From positions 1-20,184 of the forward strand of contig CAZRZN010000054.1 of NCBI GenBank assembly GCA_964604565.1: a stretch of 20,184 nt of DNA. Direction: 5' to 3'. Source of the stretch: CAZRZN01 sp964604565 (GTDB lineage Bacteria > Pseudomonadota > Alphaproteobacteria > Rhodobacterales > Rhodobacteraceae). How positions within the stretch are numbered: position 1 is the stretch's first letter; every line of letters starts with the position of its first letter. The position numbers and the translations under genes were made by a program. This document shows positions 7,943-14,819 of the stretch, piece after piece. Under the pieces are notes generated by a model, which did no database searches, was not told the origin of the DNA, and was given only the letters and a program-made list of their open reading frames with translations.

Positions 7943-8992
7943 TCACGCCTGCATCTCCGCAAGCAGGGCCGCCTGATGTTCGGAAGTGAGCGCGTCGATG
8001 ATCTCGTCCAGGTCCCCCTGCATGATCTGGTCAAGCCGATAGAGGGTCAGACCGATGCGATGATCGGTCAACCGCCCCTGCGGAAAGTTATAGGTCCGGA
8101 TACGCTCCGACCGGTCGCCGGAGCCGACCTGCGCCTTGCGATCGGCAGAGCGGGCGGCTTCCGACGCCTGACGCTGACGGTCGAACAGACGCGCCCGCAA
8201 CACCTGCAACGCGATCTCGCGGTTGCGGTGCTGCGATTTCTCTGAACTCGTCACGACGATCCCGGTTGGCACATGGGTAATCCGCACCGCGGAATCGGTC
8301 GTGTTCACATGCTGTCCCCCCGCCCCCGAGGATCGCATCGTGTCGATGCGCAGATCGTTGGGATCGATGCGGATGTCGACCTCCTCCGCTTCCGGCAGGA
8401 CGGCCACGGTCGCGGCGGAGGTGTGGATTCGTCCGCCGGATTCGGTTTCGGGAACGCGCTGGACGCGGTGCACACCGGATTCGAACTTGAGGCGGGCAAA
8501 CACTCCGTCGCCGACGATGCGCACCACCAGATCGCGCACGCCTCCCAGTTCCGAAAGCTGTTCCTCCACCACGTCCCAGCGCCAGCCCTGCGCTTCGGCA
8601 TGGCGCTGATACATCCGCGCAAGATCCGCCGCAAACAGGGCCGCCTCCTCTCCGCCGGTGCCGGGGCGGATTTCCAGCATGGCGGGCCGGGCATCGGCGG
8701 CATCGCGCGGCAGCAAGGACAGCTGCAACGCGCGTTCTGCCTGCGGCAGGCGCGCCCGCAGGAGCGGCAATTCCTCCTCGGCCAATTCGCGCATCTCCGG
8801 ATCGTCCAGCATGGCTTCTGCCTCTGCAATATCGGCCAAAAGCTGCTCCCAGTCGGCGATCTGGCGCACCACGGGCCGCAACTCGGCATATTCACGGCCC
8901 AGCGCGGCGATGTCCCCGCTGCCGGAGGACATGCGCGCCTCGACAAATTCGAGCCGTTCCTTGATCTGTTGCAATCGTTCTGTCGGGACCAT
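7943..8992 (-). CDS. prfA: Peptide chain release factor 1 (RF1)
   Basis: This 349-residue class I release factor recognises UAA and UAG and triggers peptide release. Domain 1 is helical (about 1-100). RPGTGGEEAALFAADL (109-124) is the conserved start of domain 2. The codon-recognition motif P-x-T is PET at 181-183 within HRVQRVPETES; E. coli has PAT. The catalytic GGQ is at 225-227 (SSGAGGQHVN), and Q227 is the expected target of the adjacent PrmC. SSEKSQHRNREIAL and RIRTYNFPQGRLTDHRIG complete the family pattern. The ATG at 8992 gives the expected MVPTERLQQIKERLEFVE start. A GTG 21 bp upstream is in frame but adds non-family residues. No strong Shine-Dalgarno is visible. Confidence 0.96.
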   Translation of the reverse strand: MVPTERLQQIKERLEFVEARMSSGSGDIAALGREYAELRPVVRQIADWEQLLADIAEAEAMLDDPEMRELAEEELPLLRARLPQAERALQLSLLPRDAADARPAMLEIRPGTGGEEAALFAADLARMYQRHAEAQGWRWDVVEEQLSELGGVRDLVVRIVGDGVFARLKFESGVHRVQRVPETESGGRIHTSAATVAVLPEAEEVDIRIDPNDLRIDTMRSSGAGGQHVNTTDSAVRITHVPTGIVVTSSEKSQHRNREIALQVLRARLFDRQRQASEAARSADRKAQVGSGDRSERIRTYNFPQGRLTDHRIGLTLYRLDQIMQGDLDEIIDALTSEHQAALLAEMQA

Positions 8993-9334
8993 GCGGCTGC
9001 ATTGCCCATCCACGCCGAGCCGTCAAGTCGGCGAATGACCAGCCCCCGGTTGCCCTGCGCCGCCAAGGACAGGGCCGCGCCCCGATCCGCCCGGCCACCG
9101 ACACCGCCCGCACAGCCCGCATGGCGCCGGGACGGCGGGAAATCCTGCCCTCTTCGGGCCTAAAAATATCCCGGGGGTGAGGCCGCAGGCCGAGGGGGCA
9201 GCGCCCCCTTCTTCTCGGGCGGGACCGCCAGTATTGATGGCGGATCATCCTGCGCAGGGGCCGTTGCGGCGCCGGGGCGCGCCGATCCACCGGCCTGTCT
9301 CGGTCCCTGTCCCGGCGGCGGTTCGGGACCGCGC
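8993..9334. other. 342-bp gene-free stretch between DUF1499 gene and prfA
   Basis: The stretch holds the second copy of the intergenic repeat (9151-9209) and GC-rich sequence either side. Short open frames here run into prfA or the repeat and show no family likeness. The prfA promoter is presumably within it, but no convincing -35/-10 pair was seen. Confidence 0.5.
9151..9209 (-). repeat. Structured GC-rich intergenic repeat, copy 2 (inverted)
   Basis: Read on the minus strand this is hairpin AGGGGGC-GCT-GCCCCCT (9209-9193), then GGCC-TGC-GGCC (9191-9181), then TCACCCCCGGGATATTT, TTAGGCCC and GAAGAGG. It matches copy 1 (4918-4984) exactly through the first hairpin and the TCACCCCCGGGATATTT core. 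The middle stem keeps its pairing although its flanks and loop differ. It points towards prfA but ends about 155 bp before that start codon, so here it does not supply the ribosome-binding site. Confidence 0.75.
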
Positions 9335-9742
9335 CTATTCCTCGCCGGGCCGCAATTCCGCCAACCAGCCTTCAACCCGCGCCTTGTTGACTCCAAGGTC
9401 GGACTGGCCAAACCGCGCCCGCGCCCAGAGCTCCAGAACATCGGCGTTCTCGCGCAGGGTGGTATAGTCGGGAAAGCCCATCCACTTGCTGCGGGTCACG
9501 TAGGTGATCTGCCCATCGTCGAGCCTGCCTGCCAGAACCTCGGTTCTCGGCGTCTCGAGGATGATGCCATGGAGGCGCGTGAATGCGTCCTCGGTGGCCG
9601 GGATCCGCCGCCGCACCCCGTTGGCGAGGTCCTGATCGGACGTCACCTTGGGATCGACGTTCCAATCCGCCGGATCGGAGGGGGCCAACCTGATCCAGGC
9701 CAGCCCGCCGGCGATCAGCAGAACGATAACAAGGAAGACCAT
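9335..9742 (-). CDS. DUF1499 family protein, N-terminal membrane anchor
   Basis: This is a protein of about 135 residues. Residues 1-17 are strongly hydrophobic (MVFLVIVLLIAGGLAWIRL), consistent with a signal anchor or uncleaved signal peptide that places the rest in the periplasm. The remainder fits DUF1499: a segment around IILETPRTEVLAG, then YVTRSKWMGFPDYTTLREN, a typical family core. No catalytic residues are evident and the function of the family is not established. The ATG at 9742 is used; an in-frame TTG two codons upstream has a slightly better spaced AGAG and is an alternative start. It is the last gene of the minus-strand run that includes the ureohydrolase and amidohydrolases, 100 bp after the ureohydrolase stop, so operon membership is plausible but not shown. 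Confidence 0.75.
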   Translation of the reverse strand: MVFLVIVLLIAGGLAWIRLAPSDPADWNVDPKVTSDQDLANGVRRRIPATEDAFTRLHGIILETPRTEVLAGRLDDGQITYVTRSKWMGFPDYTTLRENADVLELWARARFGQSDLGVNKARVEGWLAELRPGEE

Positions 9743-9842
9743 GCGCAAAACGTATCTCTTTCTTCTGGCTTGCGGATGACATAGCCCATGTCACGTCCGG
9801 CGCCGAGTCTAAAGGCCCAGGTTTGCCGTCAAAGCCGCCGGT

Positions 9843-10808
9843 TCACGCCACACGACGCGTCCACCCCCACAGGCAAAGCAGTTCCATACCGACATGGGCG
9901 GCGGCGATGGCCGTAGCCCCGGCGGTGTCGAATGGCGGCGACACTTCCACCACATCGCCCCCCTTGAGATCGATGCCCGCCAGATGGCGCAGGATAACCG
10001 CCGCCTGATGGCTCGACAGCCCGCCCCAGACCGGCGTGCCGGTGCCCGGCGCAAAGGCGGGGTCCAGCGCGTCGATGTCGAAGGTGATGTAGCACGGGCG
10101 CTGCCCGACGATCTCGTGCACGCGCTCTGCGATCCGCTCCGGCCTTTCACTATGGACCTCGCGCGCATCGAGGATGTGGAAGCCCAGCGGATCCGGGTTG
10201 TCCGTGCGGATACCGATTTGAACCGAACGTTCCGGCGCGACGATTCCCTCTTGCGCGGCCTTGTACATGAAAGTGCCGTGATCGACCCGCGCCGGGTCGT
10301 CATCCGCCCATGTGTCTGTATGCGCATCGAACTGGATCACGCTGAGGGGTCCGTATTTTTCCGCATGTGCGCGCAGGCAGCCATGGGTCACCGAATGATC
10401 GCCGCCCAGCGCCACGCAGGCCGCCCCCGCGTCGAGGATGCCGCGCACATGCGTGGCCACCCGGTCGGGCACCTCGGCAGGCATGGCATAGTCGAACGCC
10501 ATGTCGCCATAGTCGGCAATGGCGAACTCCGACAACACGTCAAAGCCCCAGCCATAGGGCGCATCGCAGGGTTGCAGCAACGACGCCTCGCGGATCGCCC
10601 GGGGGCCCAGCCGCGTGCCGGGACGATTGGTCACCGCCTGATCGAAGGGCAGACCGGTCACCGCGATATCGACCCCGGCCAGATCCTTGGTGTATCTGCG
10701 GCGCAGAAAGGACGGCGCCCCGGCAAAGACATTCTCGAAGGACGGCCCCTTGAGGTCTTCGCGGGTAAAGGCGTGATCTATCTGGTTCTTGGCGTCTTCA
10801 AGGCTCAT
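9843..10808 (-). CDS. speB: Agmatinase-type ureohydrolase
   Basis: This 321-residue protein of the arginase/agmatinase family hydrolyses a guanidino group to urea. All binuclear manganese ligands are visible: H138 in GGDHS (135-139), D161, H163 and D165 in FDAHTDTW, and D244 and D246 in FDIDALDP. The GTGTPVWGG loop (255-263) and E288 (VVEVSPPFD) are also present. DHGTF (176-180) contributes to the active site in family members. The most likely activity is agmatine to putrescine plus urea. Guanidinobutyrase or guanidinopropionase cannot be excluded, because substrate specificity is not readable from these motifs. The Shine-Dalgarno (GGAAAGGG) is buried in a perfect 16-bp hairpin upstream, so translation is probably controlled. 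It follows two M20D amidohydrolase genes on the same strand. Confidence 0.88.
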   Translation of the reverse strand: MSLEDAKNQIDHAFTREDLKGPSFENVFAGAPSFLRRRYTKDLAGVDIAVTGLPFDQAVTNRPGTRLGPRAIREASLLQPCDAPYGWGFDVLSEFAIADYGDMAFDYAMPAEVPDRVATHVRGILDAGAACVALGGDHSVTHGCLRAHAEKYGPLSVIQFDAHTDTWADDDPARVDHGTFMYKAAQEGIVAPERSVQIGIRTDNPDPLGFHILDAREVHSERPERIAERVHEIVGQRPCYITFDIDALDPAFAPGTGTPVWGGLSSHQAAVILRHLAGIDLKGGDVVEVSPPFDTAGATAIAAAHVGMELLCLWGWTRRVA

Positions 10809-10811
10809 GCA

Positions 10812-10868
10812 GGGCGGCCCTTTCCGGTGGCGGGGTGGGAGGGCGGGCGACGCCGGAAAGGGCCGCCC
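10812..10868 (-). promoter_or_regulatory. Hairpin masking the Shine-Dalgarno of the ureohydrolase gene
   Basis: GGGCGGCCCTTTCCGG (10812-10827) and CCGGAAAGGGCCGCCC (10853-10868) are perfect 16-bp reverse complements with a 25-nt loop. In the minus-strand transcript the arm nearer the gene contains GGAAAGGG, which lies 9 nt before the ATG at 10808 and is the only good ribosome-binding site. Folding would hide it completely. The other arm starts 24 nt after the stop of the preceding amidohydrolase gene. The plus-strand loop carries GGGGTGGGAGGGCGGG (10832-10847), a canonical four-run G-quadruplex motif with 1-nt loops. There is no T-run, so simple termination is less likely. Confidence 0.7.
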
Positions 10869-10892
10869 GGCCGGATCATGACAGCCCGGGCG

Positions 10893-12053
10893 TCAAAGCG
10901 GCAGAGCCTTTTCCACCAGACGGGCGAAGAAACTCGCCCCGACGGGGGCGATCCGGTCGTTGAAATCGTAGCGGGGATGGTGGCAGGCTGGCGTGTCGCC
11001 CTGCCCGAGGAAAAGAAACGCGCCCGGCCGCGCCTCCAGCATGTAGGAAAAATCCTCTCCCGGCATGTGCTGCGGGCAATCGGCGTCCACCGCATCGGCC
11101 CCCACCAGATCGCGGGCGACCTCAGCGGCAAAATTGGCCTGCGCGGGATGATTTATCGTCGGCGGATACCCTTCGGAATAATCAAGCTGCGCGGCCATGC
11201 CAAAGCTCTTCGCCTGAAACTCGACGATCTCGGCCATGCGGGTCTTGACCACCGTCTGCACCGCCTTGTCGAAATAGCGCACGGTGCCGTTGATCATCGC
11301 GGTTTCCGGGACAATGTTCATCGCCGTTCCGGTGTGGATCTGCGTCACGCTGACAACCAGTTGTTCCCGCGCGGCCACGTTGCGGCTGACGATGCTTTGC
11401 AGCGCCTGCACCATGGAGGCCGCCGTCAGCACCGGATCCCGGGTGTTGAAGGGTTCGGCGGCATGACCGCCCTCCCCCGTGATCATGATCGTGAATTCGT
11501 CGACCCCCGCCATGAGCGGGCCGGGATTCGTCGCCAGACTGCCGGCGGCCAAACCCGGGGAATTGTGAATGCCATAGACCTCGTCGATGCCGAACCGGTC
11601 CATCATCCCCTCTTCGACCATGATACGGCCGCCGCCCTCGTTCTCTTCGGCCGGTTGAAAGATCAGCGCCACCCGGCCGGCGAAATTGCGCGTCTCGGCA
11701 AGATATTTCGCCGCACCGAGCAACATCGTCGTATGGCCGTCATGGCCGCAGGTATGCGCCAGTCCGGGAATGGTGGAGGCATGATCAGTGCCCGACAGAT
11801 CCTCCATCGGCAAAGCATCCATGTCGGCCCGAAGACCGATGGTCCGACCCTCTGCCTGCCCTTCGATGATCGCGACGACACCGGACCGGGCGATGCCGGT
11901 GTGAATTTCGCCGATCCCAAAGCCCTTGAGCTTGTCCACCACGAAGTCGGCGGTCCTGAAACAGTCCAGCCCAAGTTCCGGGTGGCGGTGCAGATGGCGG
12001 CGCCATGCCGTCATTTCCGGCTCCAGCGCTGCGATGGAATTCACGATGGCCAT
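10893..12053 (-). CDS. M20D amidohydrolase (hippurate hydrolase/aminoacylase-like), copy A
   Basis: This 386-residue zinc-type metallohydrolase of peptidase family M20, subfamily D, cleaves amide bonds of N-acyl amino acids or related conjugates. WRRHLHRHPELGLD (17-30) and GLRADMDALPM (73-83) are characteristic. Metal-site residues are visible at C102 and H104 (HTCGHDGH), E136/E137 (PAEE), H163 and the C-terminal HHP near 358. The dimerisation (lid) domain occupies about 180-295 with GEGGHAAEP. The ATG at 12053 has AAGGGAG just upstream; the frame runs further up but lacks homology there. There is no signal peptide, so it acts in the cytosol. A closely similar gene lies 153 bp upstream. The natural substrate cannot be read from the sequence. 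Confidence 0.9.
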   Translation of the reverse strand: MAIVNSIAALEPEMTAWRRHLHRHPELGLDCFRTADFVVDKLKGFGIGEIHTGIARSGVVAIIEGQAEGRTIGLRADMDALPMEDLSGTDHASTIPGLAHTCGHDGHTTMLLGAAKYLAETRNFAGRVALIFQPAEENEGGGRIMVEEGMMDRFGIDEVYGIHNSPGLAAGSLATNPGPLMAGVDEFTIMITGEGGHAAEPFNTRDPVLTAASMVQALQSIVSRNVAAREQLVVSVTQIHTGTAMNIVPETAMINGTVRYFDKAVQTVVKTRMAEIVEFQAKSFGMAAQLDYSEGYPPTINHPAQANFAAEVARDLVGADAVDADCPQHMPGEDFSYMLEARPGAFLFLGQGDTPACHHPRYDFNDRIAPVGASFFARLVEKALPL

Positions 12054-12206
12054 GCAAATCTCCCTTTGGCCGGAGCCTGCCCGCTTCCTGCGGCAAAGAA
12101 AAGGGGCAAGCGACCTCCCTGATCCCGACCCGGCGATTGAGTATTTCAGGAGAGAAGAAGCCACACCGGTTGGTGTCCCTCGGGGCGGCAGACCATGTGG
12201 CGCACG

Positions 12207-13364
12207 TCAGGGCAGGGCGTGCCGCGTCTCGATCAGGCGGGCAAAGAAGCTGGCGCCGTAGGGGGCCACCGCATCGTTGAAATCGAACAGCGGGTGATGA
12301 ACCGACGGACCCTTGCCCTGACCGAGAAACAGGAAAGCACCCGGGCGGGACTGGAGCATATAGGAAAAATCCTCCGAGCCCATTTCTGGCGGCAGATCGT
12401 CGATCACGGCAGGCGACACCGCGCGCGCGATCCCTGCCGCGAATCGCGTCTGCGCCGGATGATTGATGGTGGGCGGATAGTTGCGGGTGTAGTCCAGCCG
12501 CGCTTCCACGTCGTAGGCCCCCGCAATACCCTGCACGATCTCGCGAATACGGCGTTCGGCCATGTCGCGCACCTCCGGCGTCAGGCTGCGGACCGTTCCG
12601 CCAAGTGAGACGGCGTCGGGGATCACGTTCGACGCGGTGCCGCCCGTGAACAGCGTCAGCGAGACGACCAGCGCGCCCAAGGGATCGGTATTGCGCGAGA
12701 CCACCGTCTGCAGCGCCTGACCGATGGCAAGGGCGCAGGGCATCGGGTCACGGCAGGTCTGCGGATAGGCGGCATGGCCCCCCTGCCCCTTTACCGTGAT
12801 CCGGAATTCGTCGGCAGCCGCCATGATCGGTCCCGGGCACGTCCGGAACTCTCCCAGATCGCCGAAAGGATCGGTATGCAGGGCATAGACTTCGTCGATC
12901 CCGAAGCGGTCCATCATCCCGTCTTCGACCATGATGCGGCCGCCGCCGATCCTTTCCTCGGCGGGCTGAAAGATCAGCACAACGCGGCCCGAGAAGCGCC
13001 GCGTCCCGGCAAGGTATTTCGCCGCACCCAGCAGCATGGCGACATGCCCGTCATGGCCGCAGGCGTGCATCCTGCCGGGGACCGTGCTGGACCAGGGGGC
13101 ATCGGTTTCCTCTGTCATCGGCAGCGCGTCCATATCGGCCCGCAACCCTGTGACCGGACCCGGCCCCTGCCCGTCGATCACGGCCACCACGCCGCTGGTC
13201 GCGATCCCGGTGTGGATCTCCGTCACGCCGAAGCTGCGCAGCCGGTCGACCACAAAACCGGCCGTCTCGTGACAGTCGAGGCAGAGTTCCGGATGGGCAT
13301 GCAGATGCCGGCGCCAGCCGGCCATCTCATCGGAAAACCCTGCAATCCTGTTGATCACCGCCAT
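12207..13364 (-). CDS. M20D amidohydrolase (hippurate hydrolase/aminoacylase-like), copy B
   Basis: This 385-residue paralogue of the adjacent copy A shares its layout end to end: WRRHLHAHPELCLD (17-30), GLRADMDALPM, HACGHDGH with C102 and H104, PAEE at E136/E137, GQGGHAAYP in the lid domain, GSEDFSYMLQSRPGAFLFLGQG and VHHPLFDFND near the end. By eye roughly half or more of positions are identical to copy A, so the pair looks like an old tandem duplication. The start ATG at 13364 is preceded by GGGGGAG. It is the first gene of the minus-strand run and is divergent from mazG across only 66 bp. A short stem, ACACC-GGTT-GGTGT (12163-12176), lies in the 153-bp gap after it and might be a weak terminator or spacer hairpin. 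Confidence 0.9.
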   Translation of the reverse strand: MAVINRIAGFSDEMAGWRRHLHAHPELCLDCHETAGFVVDRLRSFGVTEIHTGIATSGVVAVIDGQGPGPVTGLRADMDALPMTEETDAPWSSTVPGRMHACGHDGHVAMLLGAAKYLAGTRRFSGRVVLIFQPAEERIGGGRIMVEDGMMDRFGIDEVYALHTDPFGDLGEFRTCPGPIMAAADEFRITVKGQGGHAAYPQTCRDPMPCALAIGQALQTVVSRNTDPLGALVVSLTLFTGGTASNVIPDAVSLGGTVRSLTPEVRDMAERRIREIVQGIAGAYDVEARLDYTRNYPPTINHPAQTRFAAGIARAVSPAVIDDLPPEMGSEDFSYMLQSRPGAFLFLGQGKGPSVHHPLFDFNDAVAPYGASFFARLIETRHALP

Positions 13365-13430
13365 GGCTGGACTCCCCCGTCCCGATCCGACATTTCAGCC
13401 CCTAATGCGGACAAAGCGGGAGCGGATGCA
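13365..13430. other. 66-bp divergent control region (amidohydrolase B / mazG)
   Basis: The two divergent genes share this short gap, which must contain both ribosome-binding sites (GGGGGAG for the amidohydrolase, GGGAG for mazG) and probably overlapping promoters. No clear -35/-10 pair or operator palindrome was seen. Confidence 0.35.
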
Positions 13431-14240
13431 ATGAGCGACGATCTGATCCACGATCCGAAGGGCGGAATGCCGCGCCTTCTGGCGGTCATGCGGCGGCTGC
13501 GCGACCCGAAGACAGGCTGTCCCTGGGATCTGGAACAGACCTTTGCCAGCATAGCGCCCTATACGATCGAAGAAGCCTATGAGGTGGCCGATGCGATCGA
13601 ACGCCGCGCCTGGGACGAGTTGAAAGGCGAATTGGGCGATCTGCTTTTCCAGTCGGTGTTTCACGCGCAGTTGGCCGAAGAGGCGGGGCTGTTCGGGTTT
13701 GACGAGATCGCGGACGGCATGTCCGACAAGATGGTCGCGCGGCATCCGCATGTCTTCGGCGATGAGACGCGGGACAAGTCGGCAGAGCAGCAGACCCGCG
13801 ACTGGGAAGCGATCAAGGCCACGGAGCGGGCCGCCAAGGCGCAGGAGGGCGTGCTGGACGGCGTGGCGCTTGGGCTGCCGGCCCTCATGCGCGCGGTCAA
13901 GCTGCAAAAACGGGCGGCGCGGGTCGGCTTTGACTGGCCCACCACGGATGAGGTGCTCGACAAGCTGGTTGAAGAGACGGATGAGCTGCGCACGGCGCCG
14001 GACGACGCGGCCCGCTTCGAGGAATTCGGGGATCTGCTGTTTGTCATGGCAAATCTCGGACGCCATCTGGGGATCGATCCGGAAGCGGCGCTTCGGGCGG
14101 CCAATGCCAAGTTTACCCGCCGGTTCGGTTTCATCGAGGCCGCCTTGGCGGATGAGGGTCGGCACCCGTCCGACAGCACGCTCGAGGAAATGGATGCGCT
14201 TTGGAATGCAGCCAAGACGGCCGAGAAATCCGGGAGCTGA
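13431..14240 (+). CDS. mazG: MazG nucleoside triphosphate pyrophosphohydrolase
   Basis: This 269-residue cytosolic house-cleaning enzyme hydrolyses (d)NTPs to monophosphate and pyrophosphate. It is the long, two-domain E. coli-type MazG. The first domain (about 14-130) starts with RLLAVMRRLRDPKTGCPWDLEQT and has the metal motif E47-E48-xx-E51 followed by E67-xx-D70 (ELGDLLFQSVFHA). The second domain (about 150-260) repeats it as E181-E182-xx-E185 and E198-xx-D201 (FGDLLFVMANLGRHL). The link ARHPHVFGDE is also typical. The frame is open much further upstream because it runs antisense through the amidohydrolase gene. The ATG at 13431 is chosen because family homology starts there and GGGAG precedes it. 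Confidence 0.95.
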   Translation: MSDDLIHDPKGGMPRLLAVMRRLRDPKTGCPWDLEQTFASIAPYTIEEAYEVADAIERRAWDELKGELGDLLFQSVFHAQLAEEAGLFGFDEIADGMSDKMVARHPHVFGDETRDKSAEQQTRDWEAIKATERAAKAQEGVLDGVALGLPALMRAVKLQKRAARVGFDWPTTDEVLDKLVEETDELRTAPDDAARFEEFGDLLFVMANLGRHLGIDPEAALRAANAKFTRRFGFIEAALADEGRHPSDSTLEEMDALWNAAKTAEKSGS

Positions 14241-14271
14241 GCCCTGAGAAGGGCACGGCCCCCGCGGGGCC
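14241..14271 (+). terminator. Two stacked hairpins directly after the mazG stop
   Basis: GCCCT-GAGA-AGGGC (14241-14254) starts at the base after the stop codon, and GGCCCC-CGC-GGGGCC (14257-14271) follows two bases later. No T-run follows, so they may protect the mRNA 3' end or act with Rho rather than as an intrinsic terminator. Confidence 0.4.
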
Positions 14272-14478
14272 CAAGACCTGACCGCACCGGGGCAGCCTGC
14301 GCTCCGCCGCCATCGTGTCGTCGGTTATAGCCCTGTGAGGGGGCGCTGGTGGCGCTCACCGCACCACGTCATGCCATGACCCGAGATACCACCAACGGTC
14401 GCGACTTGCGCGCGGAACGCTGACTGCGGGACGGTGGGTGGGGCGATGCCGCGGCACGCGGCGAGCGCCAGTCCCGTT
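14272..14478. other. Remaining mazG/acpP convergent gap, no gene supported
   Basis: The full gene-free stretch is 14241-14564 (324 bp). Apart from the hairpins after mazG and the tandem repeat and terminator of acpP, this part contains GC-rich sequence in which no gene, tRNA or clear repeat was recognised. Confidence 0.4.
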
Positions 14479-14512
14479 CCGGCAAGAAAAACGGCCCGGC
14501 AAGAAAAACGGC
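14479..14512. repeat. Perfect 17-bp tandem duplication at the acpP terminator
   Basis: CCGGCAAGAAAAACGGC occurs twice back to back (14479-14495 and 14496-14512) with no mismatch. On the minus strand each unit carries TTTTTCTT, so the T-run of the acpP terminator is duplicated. Confidence 0.85.
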
Positions 14513-14533
14513 GCACCGGGATCGGCACGCCGT
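14501..14533 (-). terminator. Intrinsic terminator of fabD-fabG-acpP
   Basis: The minus strand reads ACGGCGTGCCG-ATCC-CGGTGCGCCGT, an 11-bp stem including two G-T pairs, followed directly by TTTTTCTT. It lies about 31 bp after the acpP stop and has the classic form of a Rho-independent terminator. The final stem bases and T-run fall within the tandem 17-bp duplication. Confidence 0.85.
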
Positions 14534-14564
14534 TCAAATCTCACCAAAGGGCGTGACCGCGGTC

Positions 14565-14798
14565 TTACTGGGCCTCGGAAATGAACTTCACCGCGTCACC
14601 GAATGTCTGGATCGTCTCGGCCGCATCATCCGGAATCTCGATCCCGAATTCTTCCTCGAAGGCCATGACCAGTTCCACGGTGTCGAGGCTGTCGGCGCCC
14701 AGATCGTCGATGAACGAGGCGGATTCCGTCACCTTGCTCTCTTCAACGCTCAGGTGCTCGACCACAATCTTCTTAACGCGATCTGCGATGTCGCTCAT
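14565..14798 (-). CDS. acpP: Acyl carrier protein
   Basis: This 77-residue acidic protein carries growing acyl chains on a phosphopantetheine arm. The attachment site is S37 in the GADSLDTVELVMAFEEEF segment (DSL at 36-38), at the standard position. Length, acidity and the helical pattern (MSDIADRVKKIVVEHL at the start) match AcpP throughout. GAGGA stands 8 nt before the ATG. It is the third gene of fabD-fabG-acpP but is separated from fabG by 221 bp with a possible promoter, which fits the need for far more ACP than FabD or FabG. A strong terminator follows. Confidence 0.98.
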   Translation of the reverse strand: MSDIADRVKKIVVEHLSVEESKVTESASFIDDLGADSLDTVELVMAFEEEFGIEIPDDAAETIQTFGDAVKFISEAQ

Positions 14799-14819
14799 GT
14801 CTTAGTCCTCACAAGTCTG

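Noticed and set aside
9894..12122. 742-residue plus-strand frame across the ureohydrolase and amidohydrolase A genes
   Set aside because: It is the shadow of two well-supported minus-strand genes and is Arg/His-rich, as expected for reverse reading.
12131..12161. Sequence GAGTATTTCAGGAGAGAAGAAG resembling the end of the intergenic repeat
   Set aside because: It lacks both hairpins and the CCCCCGGGATATTT core, and does not precede a plus-strand gene. It is too degenerate to call a third copy.
14325..14537. Possible 70-residue lipoprotein on the minus strand with a lipobox-like LAAC
   Set aside because: It needs a TTG or GTG start with no good ribosome-binding site. It runs straight through the acpP terminator and the 17-bp tandem repeat, and has no recognisable mature domain. 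The lipobox is probably chance.
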